The notes under the pieces are model-generated. The model searched no databases, was not told where the DNA came from, and saw only the letters and a program-made list of their open reading frames with translations. From Halodesulfovibrio marinisediminis DSM 17456 (GTDB lineage Bacteria > Desulfobacterota > Desulfovibrionia > Desulfovibrionales > Desulfovibrionaceae), in assembly GCF_900129975.1 (NCBI RefSeq), contig NZ_FSRG01000006.1, positions 554,636 to 618,635 on the forward strand: a stretch of 64,000 nucleotides of DNA, given 5' to 3'. Of this stretch, positions 9,431 to 18,178 are shown piece after piece; position 1 is the stretch's first letter; each line of letters starts with the position of its first letter. Position numbers and translations under genes: made by a program.

Positions 9431-9853
9431 ATGCCGCAAGTTGCCGCCCGTATTACAAACGAACAGGAAAAATGGCTGAAAGACTACTTTCGCACCAAAA
9501 GTGCCGGAGCTGAATTTATTCTGCCTTGGGTAGTTGATACTTTCTTTCGTGCAATTACATCCATTAAGCACAGCTTTTCGGACAGTGAGCTTGCACTCAT
9601 TATCGCTGCGCACAAAAACCTGCGTATACAGCCGGACAATTCCAGCAAAGACTACCTCTACTTACGCGTGCAGGATGCCTGTAATATTAAGCAACTGCAT
9701 AACATCTACGGTATTAGCAGGGAAACACTGCAAGCAAAAATTTACAGACTCAACAACACCGATGCAACAGCACTCATGGTCTGGGCCGCCGCCTTCTGGG
9801 TGAGTAAAACCTGCTCGGCTGACAATATTTCCGAATATATTAGGCAATACTGA
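9431..9853 (+). CDS. Unknown protein, 140 residues
   Basis: I do not recognise a named family. The protein opens ARITNEQEKWLKDYF, which resembles short helical DNA-binding or antitoxin-like N-termini. The middle contains a helix-turn-helix-like stretch, IKQLHNIYGISRETLQAKIYRL, near residues 92-113. A small transcription regulator is possible, but this is weak inference. GGAGG upstream of the ATG supports translation, and a strong terminator follows, so it is a monocistronic gene. Its position next to the UDP-glucose enzyme gives no clear hint. Confidence 0.7.
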   Translation: MPQVAARITNEQEKWLKDYFRTKSAGAEFILPWVVDTFFRAITSIKHSFSDSELALIIAAHKNLRIQPDNSSKDYLYLRVQDACNIKQLHNIYGISRETLQAKIYRLNNTDATALMVWAAAFWVSKTCSADNISEYIRQY

Positions 9854-9860
9854 TTATAAA

Positions 9861-9892
9861 AAAAGGTGACGCTGATAACGTCACCTTTTTTT
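9861..9892 (+). terminator. Rho-independent terminator
   Basis: An 11-bp stem (AAAAGGTGACG / CGTCACCTTTT) with a T-rich tail, just after the 140-residue protein. Confidence 0.92.
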
Positions 9893-9912
9893 ATTTAACT
9901 CTATTTTTTGAT

Positions 9913-9962
9913 AGCCTCCGTGGGGCTCCGACGGGCAGGCGGGCTCCGTCCCCTTGCCCCCC
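9913..9962. repeat. GC-rich segment with three CTCCG copies
   Basis: About 50 bases of very high G+C in an otherwise moderate region, with CTCCG at 9916, 9926 and 9944 and C-runs after it. It lies between convergent genes. It looks like a dispersed intergenic element, but copies elsewhere cannot be checked here. Confidence 0.4.
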
Positions 9963-10031
9963 ATTAGGTAAGTACACCTTAGGCGAATCATCAGAATCTA
10001 ACCGGAAACCAACGTTGCCGAGTCACCCAAA

Positions 10032-12578
10032 TTAAACGTCTTGAGGCTTGAACCACCGTAAGCGAAGCGCGTTGGAAACAACTGACACAGAACTCAATGC
10101 CATTGCACCACCTGCGATCATTGGTGACAGCGTCGGGCCATTAAACAATGCAAACAACAGCCCCATCGCTATAGGAATCCCCAACGTGTTATAACCAAAT
10201 GCCCAAAAGAGATTCTGTTTAATGTTTGTTACAGCTGCACGGCTCAGTTCAACTGCGGTAATTATGCCGGTTAACTCACCAGACATAAGAACTACGTCGC
10301 CTGCTTCAACTGCCACATCAATACCTGTTCCCATAGCTATACCTACATCCGCAGTAGCCAACGCCGGAGCATCATTAATACCATCACCCACCATGGCAAC
10401 AAGCTGTCCCTGCTTCTGAAGACTCGCGATTGTGTCACTCTTATCTTCCGGATGAACTTCAGAAATTACAGTATCAATACCAGCCTGCTTTGCCATTGCA
10501 GCAGCAGTAACGCTATTATCACCTGTAAGCATGACAACAGATACATCACGTTTTTTAAGCCTGTCCACGACAGCCGCAGCTTCAGGTTTGATAGTATCGG
10601 CAACAGCAAGCAGCAAAGCAGGTTCATCATTTACCGTCATTACAAGCGCAGTACGCCCCTGCTGGGCCTGTGTATTCATACGCGCCAGAACATCTTTGTT
10701 TTCTTCCACTCCGGCATATGAGGCATTACCCACACGAATGCTCTTGTCATCCACTGTTCCGTAAATACCTTTGCCAGATTCTGCGGTAGCATCTTTGGCG
10801 TCCAAAAGAGCTACACCACGCTCTTTCGCACCTTTTACTATGGCAGTTGCCAATGGATGTTCTGAAACACTTTCAAGGGAGGCGGCATAGGCGAGAGCTG
10901 TTATTTCATCAATACCGCTTAAGGATTCCACATGAACAAGCTCAGGCTTACCATGCGTAATTGTACCTGTCTTATCGAAAACAACAGTCTGGATACGCCC
11001 TGTCTGTTCCAATGCAGTACCGTTTTTAAACAATACACCCAACTGAGCACCACGTCCTGTGGCAACCATAATGGATGTTGGCGTCGCAAGTCCCATAGCA
11101 CACGGACAGGCAATAACCATTACTGCAACAAAAATACGTAATGCAAATGGAAAGGAAGCTCCCGCAACAAGCCATGCAATACCGGAAAGCACCGCAATGC
11201 ACATTACAATAGGCACAAAATACAAGCTCACGGTATCTGCCATGGAAGCGATTGGTGCTTTTGAACCTTGTGCGTCCTGAACCACACGAATAATACGGGA
11301 AAGAACTGTATCTGCTCCCACATGCTCTGCCTTCATAGTCAAAACGCTATGGGTGTTTACAGTACCACCAGCAAGAGAATCACCCACTGTTTTTGAAACT
11401 GGCAAAGACTCACCAGTCAACATGGATTCATCCACACTGGAAGAACCTTCAATAATGCTGCCGTCTACCGGAATGCGCTCACCCGGTCGAATAAGCAGAA
11501 TATCCCCTGCCATCACATCAGTTGCAGGCACGATTTGCTGCTCTCCATCTACAATGCGAATAGCAGTGTCAGGAGTTAAATCCATCAACCCCTTAATGGC
11601 ATCTGAAGTATGGGAACGAGAGCGGGTTTCAAGGAACTTACCTAACGATACAAGGGCGATCAGCACACCTGCAGACTCAAAGTATAAGTCCATAACACGC
11701 GCTATCACATCAATACCAAGGTAGATTTCTACAGTTCCCCAAAGGCTATAAGCAAAGGCAGCCCCCGTACCCACGGCGATGAGTGAATCCATATTTGGGG
11801 CACCCTTGAACAAGTTCTTAAAACCATGAGTATAGAAATCACGCCCTAACCATATGATAGGGATTACCAATATCAATTGAATCAAAGAAAAAGTTCTTGG
11901 TGAAGAATGAGGAGCCAACCATTCTGGCAAGCTAAGACCAATCATGTCGGCCATAGCGATGACCAGAAGGAGCGCAGCAAAGATAATTTTAGGAATAAGC
12001 TTTGCTTTCATCTCAGCAAGGCGTTCCCGCATAGCCTCCTGCTGCTCTTCCCACATTGCAGTTACATCCTGCACACCGCCGCCTTCGGAATCTTTTAATT
12101 CTGCCCCGAAACCCAGCATGGCTACTTTTTCAGTAAACGCAGCAACTGCAGCACCCTTCTCCACACCAGCAGCCGGTGTTACTCTAGCAGACTCTGTTGC
12201 CAGATTGACTTCAACAGAAGCAAATTCCGGCATCTGCGATGTCACTTTTTCAATACGTGTAGAACACGCAGCGCAATGCATCCCACTAATAGCAAAACGC
12301 AAAGCTTCAACTTCATCAGAGCTTCCCGCCGGTACCACAGCTTCATACCCGATATCAGCAACCTTCTGCACAATATCAGCAAGACTGCCTTGTGATGAAT
12401 CGAACTCTACCTGCATAGAATCCGTCGCCAAATTAACACCAATTGTTTTTACCCCGCTCACTTCCGAAACACCCTTTTCAATACGGGCAGCACAAGAAGC
12501 ACACGTCATACCTTTTACAGGCATGGTGACCTTACGGAGCACCTTTGGATCAATCGACTTGATATTAGTATCAGTCAT
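10032..12578 (-). CDS. copA: Copper-exporting P1B-type ATPase
   Basis: Pumps Cu(I) out of the cytoplasm using ATP. Two heavy-metal-associated domains at the N-terminus carry CASC (26-29) and CAAC (102-105). The transmembrane copper site is CPC at 491-493. The phosphorylated Asp is D535 in DKTGT, and [10 protein letters not shown] and the TGES-type actuator motif (TGESLP near 388) are present. The length, 848 residues, is normal for a two-HMA CopA. GAGG precedes the ATG. It is transcribed away from a CopZ-like chaperone gene 155 bp upstream, which should load it with copper. No obvious CueR-type dyad was found between the two. Confidence 0.95.
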   Translation of the reverse strand: MTDTNIKSIDPKVLRKVTMPVKGMTCASCAARIEKGVSEVSGVKTIGVNLATDSMQVEFDSSQGSLADIVQKVADIGYEAVVPAGSSDEVEALRFAISGMHCAACSTRIEKVTSQMPEFASVEVNLATESARVTPAAGVEKGAAVAAFTEKVAMLGFGAELKDSEGGGVQDVTAMWEEQQEAMRERLAEMKAKLIPKIIFAALLLVIAMADMIGLSLPEWLAPHSSPRTFSLIQLILVIPIIWLGRDFYTHGFKNLFKGAPNMDSLIAVGTGAAFAYSLWGTVEIYLGIDVIARVMDLYFESAGVLIALVSLGKFLETRSRSHTSDAIKGLMDLTPDTAIRIVDGEQQIVPATDVMAGDILLIRPGERIPVDGSIIEGSSSVDESMLTGESLPVSKTVGDSLAGGTVNTHSVLTMKAEHVGADTVLSRIIRVVQDAQGSKAPIASMADTVSLYFVPIVMCIAVLSGIAWLVAGASFPFALRIFVAVMVIACPCAMGLATPTSIMVATGRGAQLGVLFKNGTALEQTGRIQTVVFDKTGTITHGKPELVHVESLSGIDEITALAYAASLESVSEHPLATAIVKGAKERGVALLDAKDATAESGKGIYGTVDDKSIRVGNASYAGVEENKDVLARMNTQAQQGRTALVMTVNDEPALLLAVADTIKPEAAAVVDRLKKRDVSVVMLTGDNSVTAAAMAKQAGIDTVISEVHPEDKSDTIASLQKQGQLVAMVGDGINDAPALATADVGIAMGTGIDVAVEAGDVVLMSGELTGIITAVELSRAAVTNIKQNLFWAFGYNTLGIPIAMGLLFALFNGPTLSPMIAGGAMALSSVSVVSNALRLRWFKPQDV

Positions 12579-12733
12579 ACAAACCTCATTGTTTCACAAA
12601 GACACTATGACATATGGGTCAGCACCGACATAAACCTCTGAGAAACGGTTGAGCGGCACTAGATGTTTGGGTATGCTACGCCTGAGACTGAGTTAACACA
12701 ATTCTTTCTAAACTGTTATATAAGGATGATGCA

Positions 12734-12934
12734 ATGCCAACAATTACTGTTACCGGAATGTCCTGCCAACACTGCGTTAACGCAGTTACCAAAGCACTCG
12801 AAGACATTGACGGAGTTTTTGATGTTACCGTTGACCTGCTCTCTGGAAAAGTAGAATGGAAAGAAGAAAGCCCAATTCCAATAGAAAACATCGAAGCAGC
12901 CATCACTGGAATTGGGTTTGAAGTCAAAAAGTAA
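12734..12934 (+). CDS. copZ: Heavy-metal-associated domain copper chaperone (CopZ-like)
   Basis: A 66-residue single HMA domain that binds Cu(I) and would hand it to the divergent ATPase. The metal motif is GMSCQHC at residues 8-14, with the usual beta-alpha-beta-beta-alpha-beta pattern and a C-terminal GIGFEVKK. AAGGA lies about 7 bases before the ATG. The bidirectional promoter region (12579-12733) was searched; no clear operator stands out. Confidence 0.88.
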   Translation: MPTITVTGMSCQHCVNAVTKALEDIDGVFDVTVDLLSGKVEWKEESPIPIENIEAAITGIGFEVKK

Positions 12935-12949
12935 CTACGCCCTCAAATA

Positions 12950-12979
12950 AAAAAGAGCCGGATCTTCCGGCTCTTTTTA
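12950..12979. terminator. Bidirectional terminator between copZ and the AMIN gene
   Basis: Stem AGAGCCGGA / TCCGGCTCT flanked by an A-run on one side and a T-run on the other, so it can serve both convergent genes. Confidence 0.9.
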
Positions 12980-13015
12980 TCGACTCATCGGATGTGCTAA
13001 AAGCAGCAGATACAT

Positions 13016-13750
13016 CTACTGTAAAACAGCAGACAACGTTCCGTTAGTTTGCGTTGCAGACCAGTTAGCAGGAAACTTCCCTTTTAAATCGAGTACAATG
13101 CGAACTCGGTCATCGTGATGACCAAGACGAACAGCCTTCACTAAACTATCCGGTGCAACTTTAGGCACCGGTACTTCATCACTGAAATGTCCAACGACAT
13201 CTACAACAAATCTATCCGGTTCTTTTAATCCAAAGATTTTATACGTAAATTTATTTGTAGCAAAAACTGTAAGCTTCTTATCTGAATACGAGACAGAGAC
13301 TAAGGGAGACAGCTGTGCACTATCTTTCTTAGTGCATTCCGTTAAAGAAGTTGCAACGTTTTTTGACGGCGCAACCTGAACAGTAGCTTTTGCAGAAGGA
13401 ACCGCCACTGTGACCGTTTTTGTTACAAGGGTAAGTGTATTCTCTGTCTTAGCCTGAGGTGCCTTGGCTTGCGAATCTGTTACCTTCAATGAAGGAGACT
13501 GCTTTGCCTTTGTGGTCACAGCTGCCCCGTTACCTACTTCAGACACCGCAGATGCGAGGATGTCAGAGGTACTCTTATCAATAACAACATGCTGCAAAGA
13601 CTGGCTATCCTGTTTTCCACCAACAACTGCCAGAGAGGACGCATCTTCAGGAGTAATATACGCATCCCGCATCATCCACTTATTATAACCAATAAGCACA
13701 GCCCCGATCACAAGCGCCAATAAAATCATCATAGAAATGTTACGGTTCAT
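13016..13750 (-). CDS. AMIN-domain membrane-anchored protein
   Basis: The protein starts with a short cytoplasmic tail and one transmembrane segment (about residues 6-22), then a long Ser/Thr/Lys/Ala-rich linker. The C-terminal 95 residues (VSVSYSDKKLTVFATNKF ... RFVVDVVG ... VRIVLDL) match an AMIN domain. AMIN domains localise proteins to peptidoglycan or to secretin and pilus complexes. The start at 13750 is preferred to an in-frame ATG at 13774 because GGGGAGGA sits just before it. It lies directly after a TPR gene on the same strand, so the three genes 13016-15335 look co-transcribed. The partner machinery is not visible here. Confidence 0.75.
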   Translation of the reverse strand: MNRNISMMILLALVIGAVLIGYNKWMMRDAYITPEDASSLAVVGGKQDSQSLQHVVIDKSTSDILASAVSEVGNGAAVTTKAKQSPSLKVTDSQAKAPQAKTENTLTLVTKTVTVAVPSAKATVQVAPSKNVATSLTECTKKDSAQLSPLVSVSYSDKKLTVFATNKFTYKIFGLKEPDRFVVDVVGHFSDEVPVPKVAPDSLVKAVRLGHHDDRVRIVLDLKGKFPANWSATQTNGTLSAVLQ

Positions 13751-13774
13751 GCATCCTCCCCTCAGCGGTTTCAT

Positions 13775-14578
13775 CTACTTTGCTGACTTTCCCTCACTGC
13801 GTACATATTCAAGAAAACGCTGCGCTGGTTTCAAATTTCCATTCAGCGCAATTGCACGATTTAAGTATCTAATTGTATTACCATAATCACCCATATCATA
13901 ATACACTCGTGCAACATTAAATAATGCATGGTCATCTTCAGGGCTTAATTCCACCACTCGCAACTGGTGCTGTAAAGCAGCAGCCGGAAGTTTCTGCTTA
14001 CGCAGGTCAGAACCAAATTCTGCAAACACATGTTTGTGTTCCGGCACTACCCCTTCTTTTACATCAGCTAATTTTGTAAGTTCCTTCAGAGCATTGCGCC
14101 TATCACCTTTCTCAAGCGCAGCCAACGCATCTTCAAAACTTGATTTTAAATTCTTTGTTACATTTTCAGGTGTTTTTTGCTCACGGGCAAAGACTTCTGC
14201 CTCTTTACGGGCAATGTCCAGAGCTTGCGAAGAAGAAATAAGCTCCGGCTTTACATCGTCACCATTTTTATCTTTAAGAATAAACACATATGGTTCATCA
14301 GGTAAAGAACGGGCTTCGTGCTCTACCAAATGTGCGTGTGCAAGCACTTGTGGCTGCAACAAAAAATCTTGTTCCTTACTGAACCTATGCACAAAATCCT
14401 CAACTCTGAGGCGATATTGTTTTCCAACGACAGTGCGCTGTGCTGACAAGGCTTGAATCATGACAGTGTCATCATCTGTAAACCAGACAAGCCAATAGCG
14501 TTTTTCCTGTTCTGCTGATGCAGCGTCCTGTTCAGATTCAAATGTGGAATACACACCTTTATATTCTAAATGCAACAC
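13775..14578 (-). CDS. Tetratricopeptide-repeat protein A (GTG start)
   Basis: 267 residues. The C-terminal third has TPR units (ALQHQLRVVELSPEDDHALFNVARVYYDMGDYGNTIRYLNRAIALNG), which form a protein-binding scaffold. The N-terminus is a beta-rich domain (VYSTFESEQDA ... KRYWLVWFTDDDTVMIQAL) shared with the next gene. The likely start is GTG at 14578 (a TTG follows directly), with AGGAAG upstream. No signal peptide is seen, so it is probably cytoplasmic. The N-terminal domain is unknown to me; it could be PilZ-like, but I cannot confirm that. Confidence 0.75.
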   Translation of the reverse strand: MLHLEYKGVYSTFESEQDAASAEQEKRYWLVWFTDDDTVMIQALSAQRTVVGKQYRLRVEDFVHRFSKEQDFLLQPQVLAHAHLVEHEARSLPDEPYVFILKDKNGDDVKPELISSSQALDIARKEAEVFAREQKTPENVTKNLKSSFEDALAALEKGDRRNALKELTKLADVKEGVVPEHKHVFAEFGSDLRKQKLPAAALQHQLRVVELSPEDDHALFNVARVYYDMGDYGNTIRYLNRAIALNGNLKPAQRFLEYVRSEGKSAK

Positions 14579-14615
14579 AACGTACTTCCTAATAACGTTC
14601 GAATTACTAAGGATA

Positions 14616-15335
14616 CTACCTGTTCTTTATTGCCTGCAGGAACTTTTGCGCAGGTTCCAACTTTGGATTTTCCACAAGAGCGCGATGCAGCCATCTTTTA
14701 CAATCGGACATTTTTCGTAAATCGTAATATACACGAGCGATGTTATAACACAGATGATCATCATTAGGAGAAAGCTCAATTGCTTTCAAGTAATGTTTTA
14801 AAGCAATTTCCGGCTCCTGCACTTTTCTCAAACGCTTCCCGAAATCATTAAACAGATGTTTATGCCTAGGTTTCCATGGAACATCCTTTTCAGGAACCGC
14901 CAACAATATGCGCCTGCCCTGCTTCAAGTATCCACCGCGCAGCATTGTCATGCCCTTATCAAACTTCTCTACAGCCTCTTCCTCTTCCTGCTTCAAGCCT
15001 GTTGTCTTTGCACTATGCGTCGGGACCTGTGCCAGCAGGGCATTTACGGCTTCCGTCTCCTGCAACTGAAGTTCAAGTTGCTCAGCTCCCACATTCACTG
15101 ACTTTGCATCTAAAGCAAGCAAATTGGGTTCAAAAACATATTCCTCTTCAAACTCATCCCGATCAACAACTCGCTTACCACCAACCGGAGTCAAGTTACT
15201 TGTCAGTAACTGCACATATACGTTGCCTTCAGTACCTTCGCTTGCATACCAGTACCGCTTGGAAATGCTCTTTCTTCTCGTTGCACCCGCACCAATCCAA
15301 AGGCTGGACGACGTATGATAAACACCTTCTGTCAT
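14616..15335 (-). CDS. Tetratricopeptide-repeat protein B, paralogue of A
   Basis: 239 residues with the same architecture as protein A: an N-terminal beta-rich segment (KRYWYASEGTEGNVYVQLL) followed by TPRs (ALKHYLKAIELSPNDDHLCYNIARVYYDL). Shared local motifs such as KHLFNDFGKRLRK / KHVFAEFGSDLRK show a gene duplication. The stop is 37 bases before the GTG of protein A. A run of G bases precedes the ATG. Together with the AMIN protein these may form one envelope-associated assembly; that is inference from gene order. Confidence 0.75.
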   Translation of the reverse strand: MTEGVYHTSSSLWIGAGATRRKSISKRYWYASEGTEGNVYVQLLTSNLTPVGGKRVVDRDEFEEEYVFEPNLLALDAKSVNVGAEQLELQLQETEAVNALLAQVPTHSAKTTGLKQEEEEAVEKFDKGMTMLRGGYLKQGRRILLAVPEKDVPWKPRHKHLFNDFGKRLRKVQEPEIALKHYLKAIELSPNDDHLCYNIARVYYDLRKMSDCKRWLHRALVENPKLEPAQKFLQAIKNR

Positions 15336-15475
15336 CTATTGCCCCCAATAATACACTTATAACGTGGCTAAACATTATCACACCGCTTTTATCTTGAAAA
15401 CAGTATGTTAGGACTTCAAACTAGTATTTAAAAAACATTGTGGACGGTTAATATGTTTTCCTTTACGTTTCTGGC

Positions 15476-15829
15476 ATGCATGAAATGGCAATAGCAGCAA
15501 GTCTTATTGATATCGTCAAGGAAGAGATGGCAAAGCATAATGCCTCTAAATTACTTATGGTTCGCGTTTGCTATGGAAAACTGACCAACGTAGTGCCTGA
15601 CGCACTTTCGTTTGCTTTTGAAGTGCAGACCAAACAAAGTCCTTTAGAAGGTGCTGAGCTTGAGCTTAAAGAAATTCCTGTAACTGTTACTTGCGGTGAA
15701 TGCTCTACTGAGTTTACACCTGAAGGAACGGATCTTTTCTATATGCCGTGTCCTTCGTGCGAAAACTTATTCGGACACACCGTGCTTACAGGAAAAGAAC
15801 TTTACGTAGATCATCTTGAAGCGGAGTAA
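15476..15829 (+). CDS. hypA: Hydrogenase nickel incorporation protein HypA
   Basis: Delivers Ni(II) during [NiFe]-hydrogenase maturation, together with HypB. It has the invariant MHEM start (His2 binds Ni) and a zinc site from CGEC (73-76) and CPSC (92-95). The length, 117 residues, is typical. hypB starts 9 bases after its stop, so they form one operon. The start is fixed by the MHE motif; the upstream ribosome binding site is weak. Confidence 0.95.
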   Translation: MHEMAIAASLIDIVKEEMAKHNASKLLMVRVCYGKLTNVVPDALSFAFEVQTKQSPLEGAELELKEIPVTVTCGECSTEFTPEGTDLFYMPCPSCENLFGHTVLTGKELYVDHLEAE

Positions 15830-15838
15830 ATAATTTCC

Positions 15839-16495
15839 ATGGAAATCCCAGTAGTACGCAATATACTTGAAGCGAACGACAAAATCGCAGTTAATTTGAA
15901 AGAACTCTTTGCCGAACATGGCATTCTTGTTCTTAACCTCATCAGTTCACCGGGCGCAGGCAAGACCTCGATTCTTGAACGCACCCTTACAGACCTTAAA
16001 GATGAATTCACCATGGCTGTAATTGAAGGTGACTGCCAAACTGACAATGATGCCCGCAGAGTTGCAGAAACTGGAGCCAAAGCTGTTCAGATCAACACCG
16101 ACGGCGGCTGCCACCTTGATAGCAACATGATCACTGCTGCGCTCGCTAACTTCAACTTGGACGAAATCGATATCCTGTTTATCGAGAACGTTGGCAACCT
16201 TGTTTGCCCAGTTGAGTTTGATTGCGGTGAAGACTTTAAAATCGCCCTCCTCAGTGTTCCTGAAGGTGACGACAAGCCGGAAAAATATCCAGCCTTGTTC
16301 GAAAAATCTTCAGCTATGATTCTGAACAAGTGCGACCTGCTTCCATACGTACAGTTTGATGTTGAGCGTGCAAAACAATTTGCTACCCAGCTGAACAAGG
16401 ACATGCCTGTATTCCAGACTTCCTGCACCACCAGCGAAGGTCTCGACACTTGGTACGAATGGCTGCGCAAGGCGCATGCTGCTAAACAAAAGTAG
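15839..16495 (+). CDS. hypB: Hydrogenase maturation GTPase HypB
   Basis: GTPase that drives nickel insertion into hydrogenase large subunits. P-loop SSPGAGKTS at 36-44, GDCQTDNDARR near 61, ENVGNLVCP near 115 and NKCDL near 161. It lacks the His-rich N-terminal stretch and the CxxCGC motif of some HypB proteins, so it probably does not store nickel. It follows hypA by 9 bases and ends at a strong terminator. No hydrogenase structural genes are in this window. Confidence 0.95.
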   Translation: MEIPVVRNILEANDKIAVNLKELFAEHGILVLNLISSPGAGKTSILERTLTDLKDEFTMAVIEGDCQTDNDARRVAETGAKAVQINTDGGCHLDSNMITAALANFNLDEIDILFIENVGNLVCPVEFDCGEDFKIALLSVPEGDDKPEKYPALFEKSSAMILNKCDLLPYVQFDVERAKQFATQLNKDMPVFQTSCTTSEGLDTWYEWLRKAHAAKQK

Positions 16496-16539
16496 TGTCA
16501 CAATAAATGTCATTACCGTGCAGTGCATAAGGAACATAC

Positions 16540-16566
16540 GCCCCCGACTCTCGGGGGCTTTTTTTT
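16540..16566 (+). terminator. Rho-independent terminator after hypB
   Basis: GCCCCCGA / TCGGGGGC stem with a minimal loop and eight T residues. Confidence 0.93.
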
Positions 16567-16769
16567 CCAATTAAACAAAATTACAGTGAGATAGTTGGAA
16601 AACGTCCTGAGCAATATGTATAAAAAAACACATTCACCTCTGGACAACCCTCAAGTTAGTGACTACTAACTTTATACTCAGATTTCATACAGACTGCCCA
16701 AGGTAACCGCCGCACTGGACAGACTGTTTTTTTTCGTAACGCGGCATATTCTACTGTTTGGAGACCATT

Positions 16770-18005
16770 ATGAGTTCAGACTGCAGCAGTGGTAACTGTT
16801 CTTCCGGTTCCTGCGGCGGAGCACCTACTGAATTAGATGCTGGCGAAGCACGGATGAAGCGTACCATCAGCCGTATTAAACATAAAATTGTTGTTATGTC
16901 CGGTAAAGGCGGCGTTGGTAAAAGTACTGTAGCTACCAACATTGCTATCGGTCTTTCCCTTGCAGGAAAAAAAGTCGGTCTGCTTGACGTGGACGTACAC
17001 GGCCCTAGTGTTCCTCGTCTGCTGAGCATGCGCGACTCTAAAGTTCATATCGAAGAATCTTTCATTGAGCCTGTGGCATGGAGTAAAAACCTCTCCGTTA
17101 TGTCTCTTGGCTTCCTGTTGCCTAACTCCTACCAACCGGTAGTATGGCGCGGCCCTGTAAAAATGGGCTTCATCAAACAGCTTCTTTCTGACGTTGTTTG
17201 GGGAGACCTTGACTACATGGTAGTAGACTGCCCTCCAGGCACTGGCGATGAACCACTGTCTGTAATGCAACTCCTCGGCAACGATGCTCAAGCTGTTATT
17301 GTTACCACTCCACAAGGGGTTGCTATCGATGACGTTCGCCGTTCTGTTACCTTCGTAGGAGATGTTGGCAACCAGGTTCTCGGTATCGTCGAGAACATGA
17401 GCGGCGTTGTTTGCTCTCAGTGTGGCAACGTTGAAAATATCTTCGGTAAAGGTGGCGGTAAAAAACTTGCTCAAGAAGTTGGTGTCCGCTTCCTTGGTGA
17501 CATCCCGCTTGATCCAGAAATCGTCCGCTCAGGTGATGAAGGTTACGCCTTCCTTTCTGTAAAACAGGACAGCCCAACCGCACAGAGCATCCAGAAAATC
17601 ATAAAACCAATCCTTATGCTTGATAACGACGCTGCACCATCCACAAAGCTGCGTCCTGTCCTTCCTCCTCATAAAGGAACCATTAAAGTTGCTCTGCCTG
17701 TAACCAAAGGTACTCTGTCACCATCTATGCACCTTGCTGAACAGTATATAATCGCTGTTGCAGATGCAGAGACTAAAAAAATTGTATCCACCGAAACTGT
17801 TGATGCTCCAGCATACGAGCCTAAGGCAGCAGCTTCGTTCCTTGAACGCCTTGATGCAGGCTATGTCCTTGCTAAAGACGTTCCAGAAGAGGCGTGCGAT
17901 GCACTGAAAGAAAAACACATCTCTCTTGTAAAAGGCATTACAGTAAACGCACCGGTTGCTGTTGTGACTGACTTTATCGAAGGAAAACTACTCGCTGCAG
18001 GTTAG
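16770..18005 (+). CDS. Mrp/NBP35-family P-loop ATPase fused to a NifX/NifB-like domain
   Basis: Iron-sulfur cluster carrier of the Mrp/ApbC/NBP35 group. The N-terminus is Cys-rich (CSSGNCSSGSC). The deviant Walker A GKGGVGKST lies at 45-53. DVDVHGPS and DCPPGTGDEP follow, and a CSQC pair near residue 213 should bridge a [4Fe-4S] cluster between subunits. From about residue 295 a second domain (IKVALPVTKGTLSPSMHLAEQYI) resembles the NifX/NifB-C dinitrogenase-cofactor fold. ATG at 16770 is preferred to TTG at 16758 because GGAG lies 6 bases upstream. The product is 411 residues, against about 280-370 for plain Mrp. Confidence 0.88.
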   Translation: MSSDCSSGNCSSGSCGGAPTELDAGEARMKRTISRIKHKIVVMSGKGGVGKSTVATNIAIGLSLAGKKVGLLDVDVHGPSVPRLLSMRDSKVHIEESFIEPVAWSKNLSVMSLGFLLPNSYQPVVWRGPVKMGFIKQLLSDVVWGDLDYMVVDCPPGTGDEPLSVMQLLGNDAQAVIVTTPQGVAIDDVRRSVTFVGDVGNQVLGIVENMSGVVCSQCGNVENIFGKGGGKKLAQEVGVRFLGDIPLDPEIVRSGDEGYAFLSVKQDSPTAQSIQKIIKPILMLDNDAAPSTKLRPVLPPHKGTIKVALPVTKGTLSPSMHLAEQYIIAVADAETKKIVSTETVDAPAYEPKAAASFLERLDAGYVLAKDVPEEACDALKEKHISLVKGITVNAPVAVVTDFIEGKLLAAG

Positions 18006-18031
18006 TAACTTTTCTTCATAAAAATTGTTTT

Positions 18032-18079
18032 GAAAAGCAACTTTCTTTCATTAGGAAAAAAGTTGCTTTTCTTTTTTTT
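18032..18079 (+). terminator. Rho-independent terminator after the Mrp-family gene
   Basis: Stem GAAAAGCAACTTT / AAAGTTGCTTTTC and a long T-run. Confidence 0.9.
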
Positions 18080-18178
18080 GACTGGCATAGCGAATCGATT
18101 TACAAAAAAAAACATTTTAAAATATATTACAAAATATTGTTAAGAACTTCTAAACGATTGTTATGGAGACAAACAACG

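Noticed and set aside
12579-12733. CueR-type operator between copA and copZ
   Set aside because: No dyad of the expected spacing (19-bp spacer with inverted repeat) was visible.
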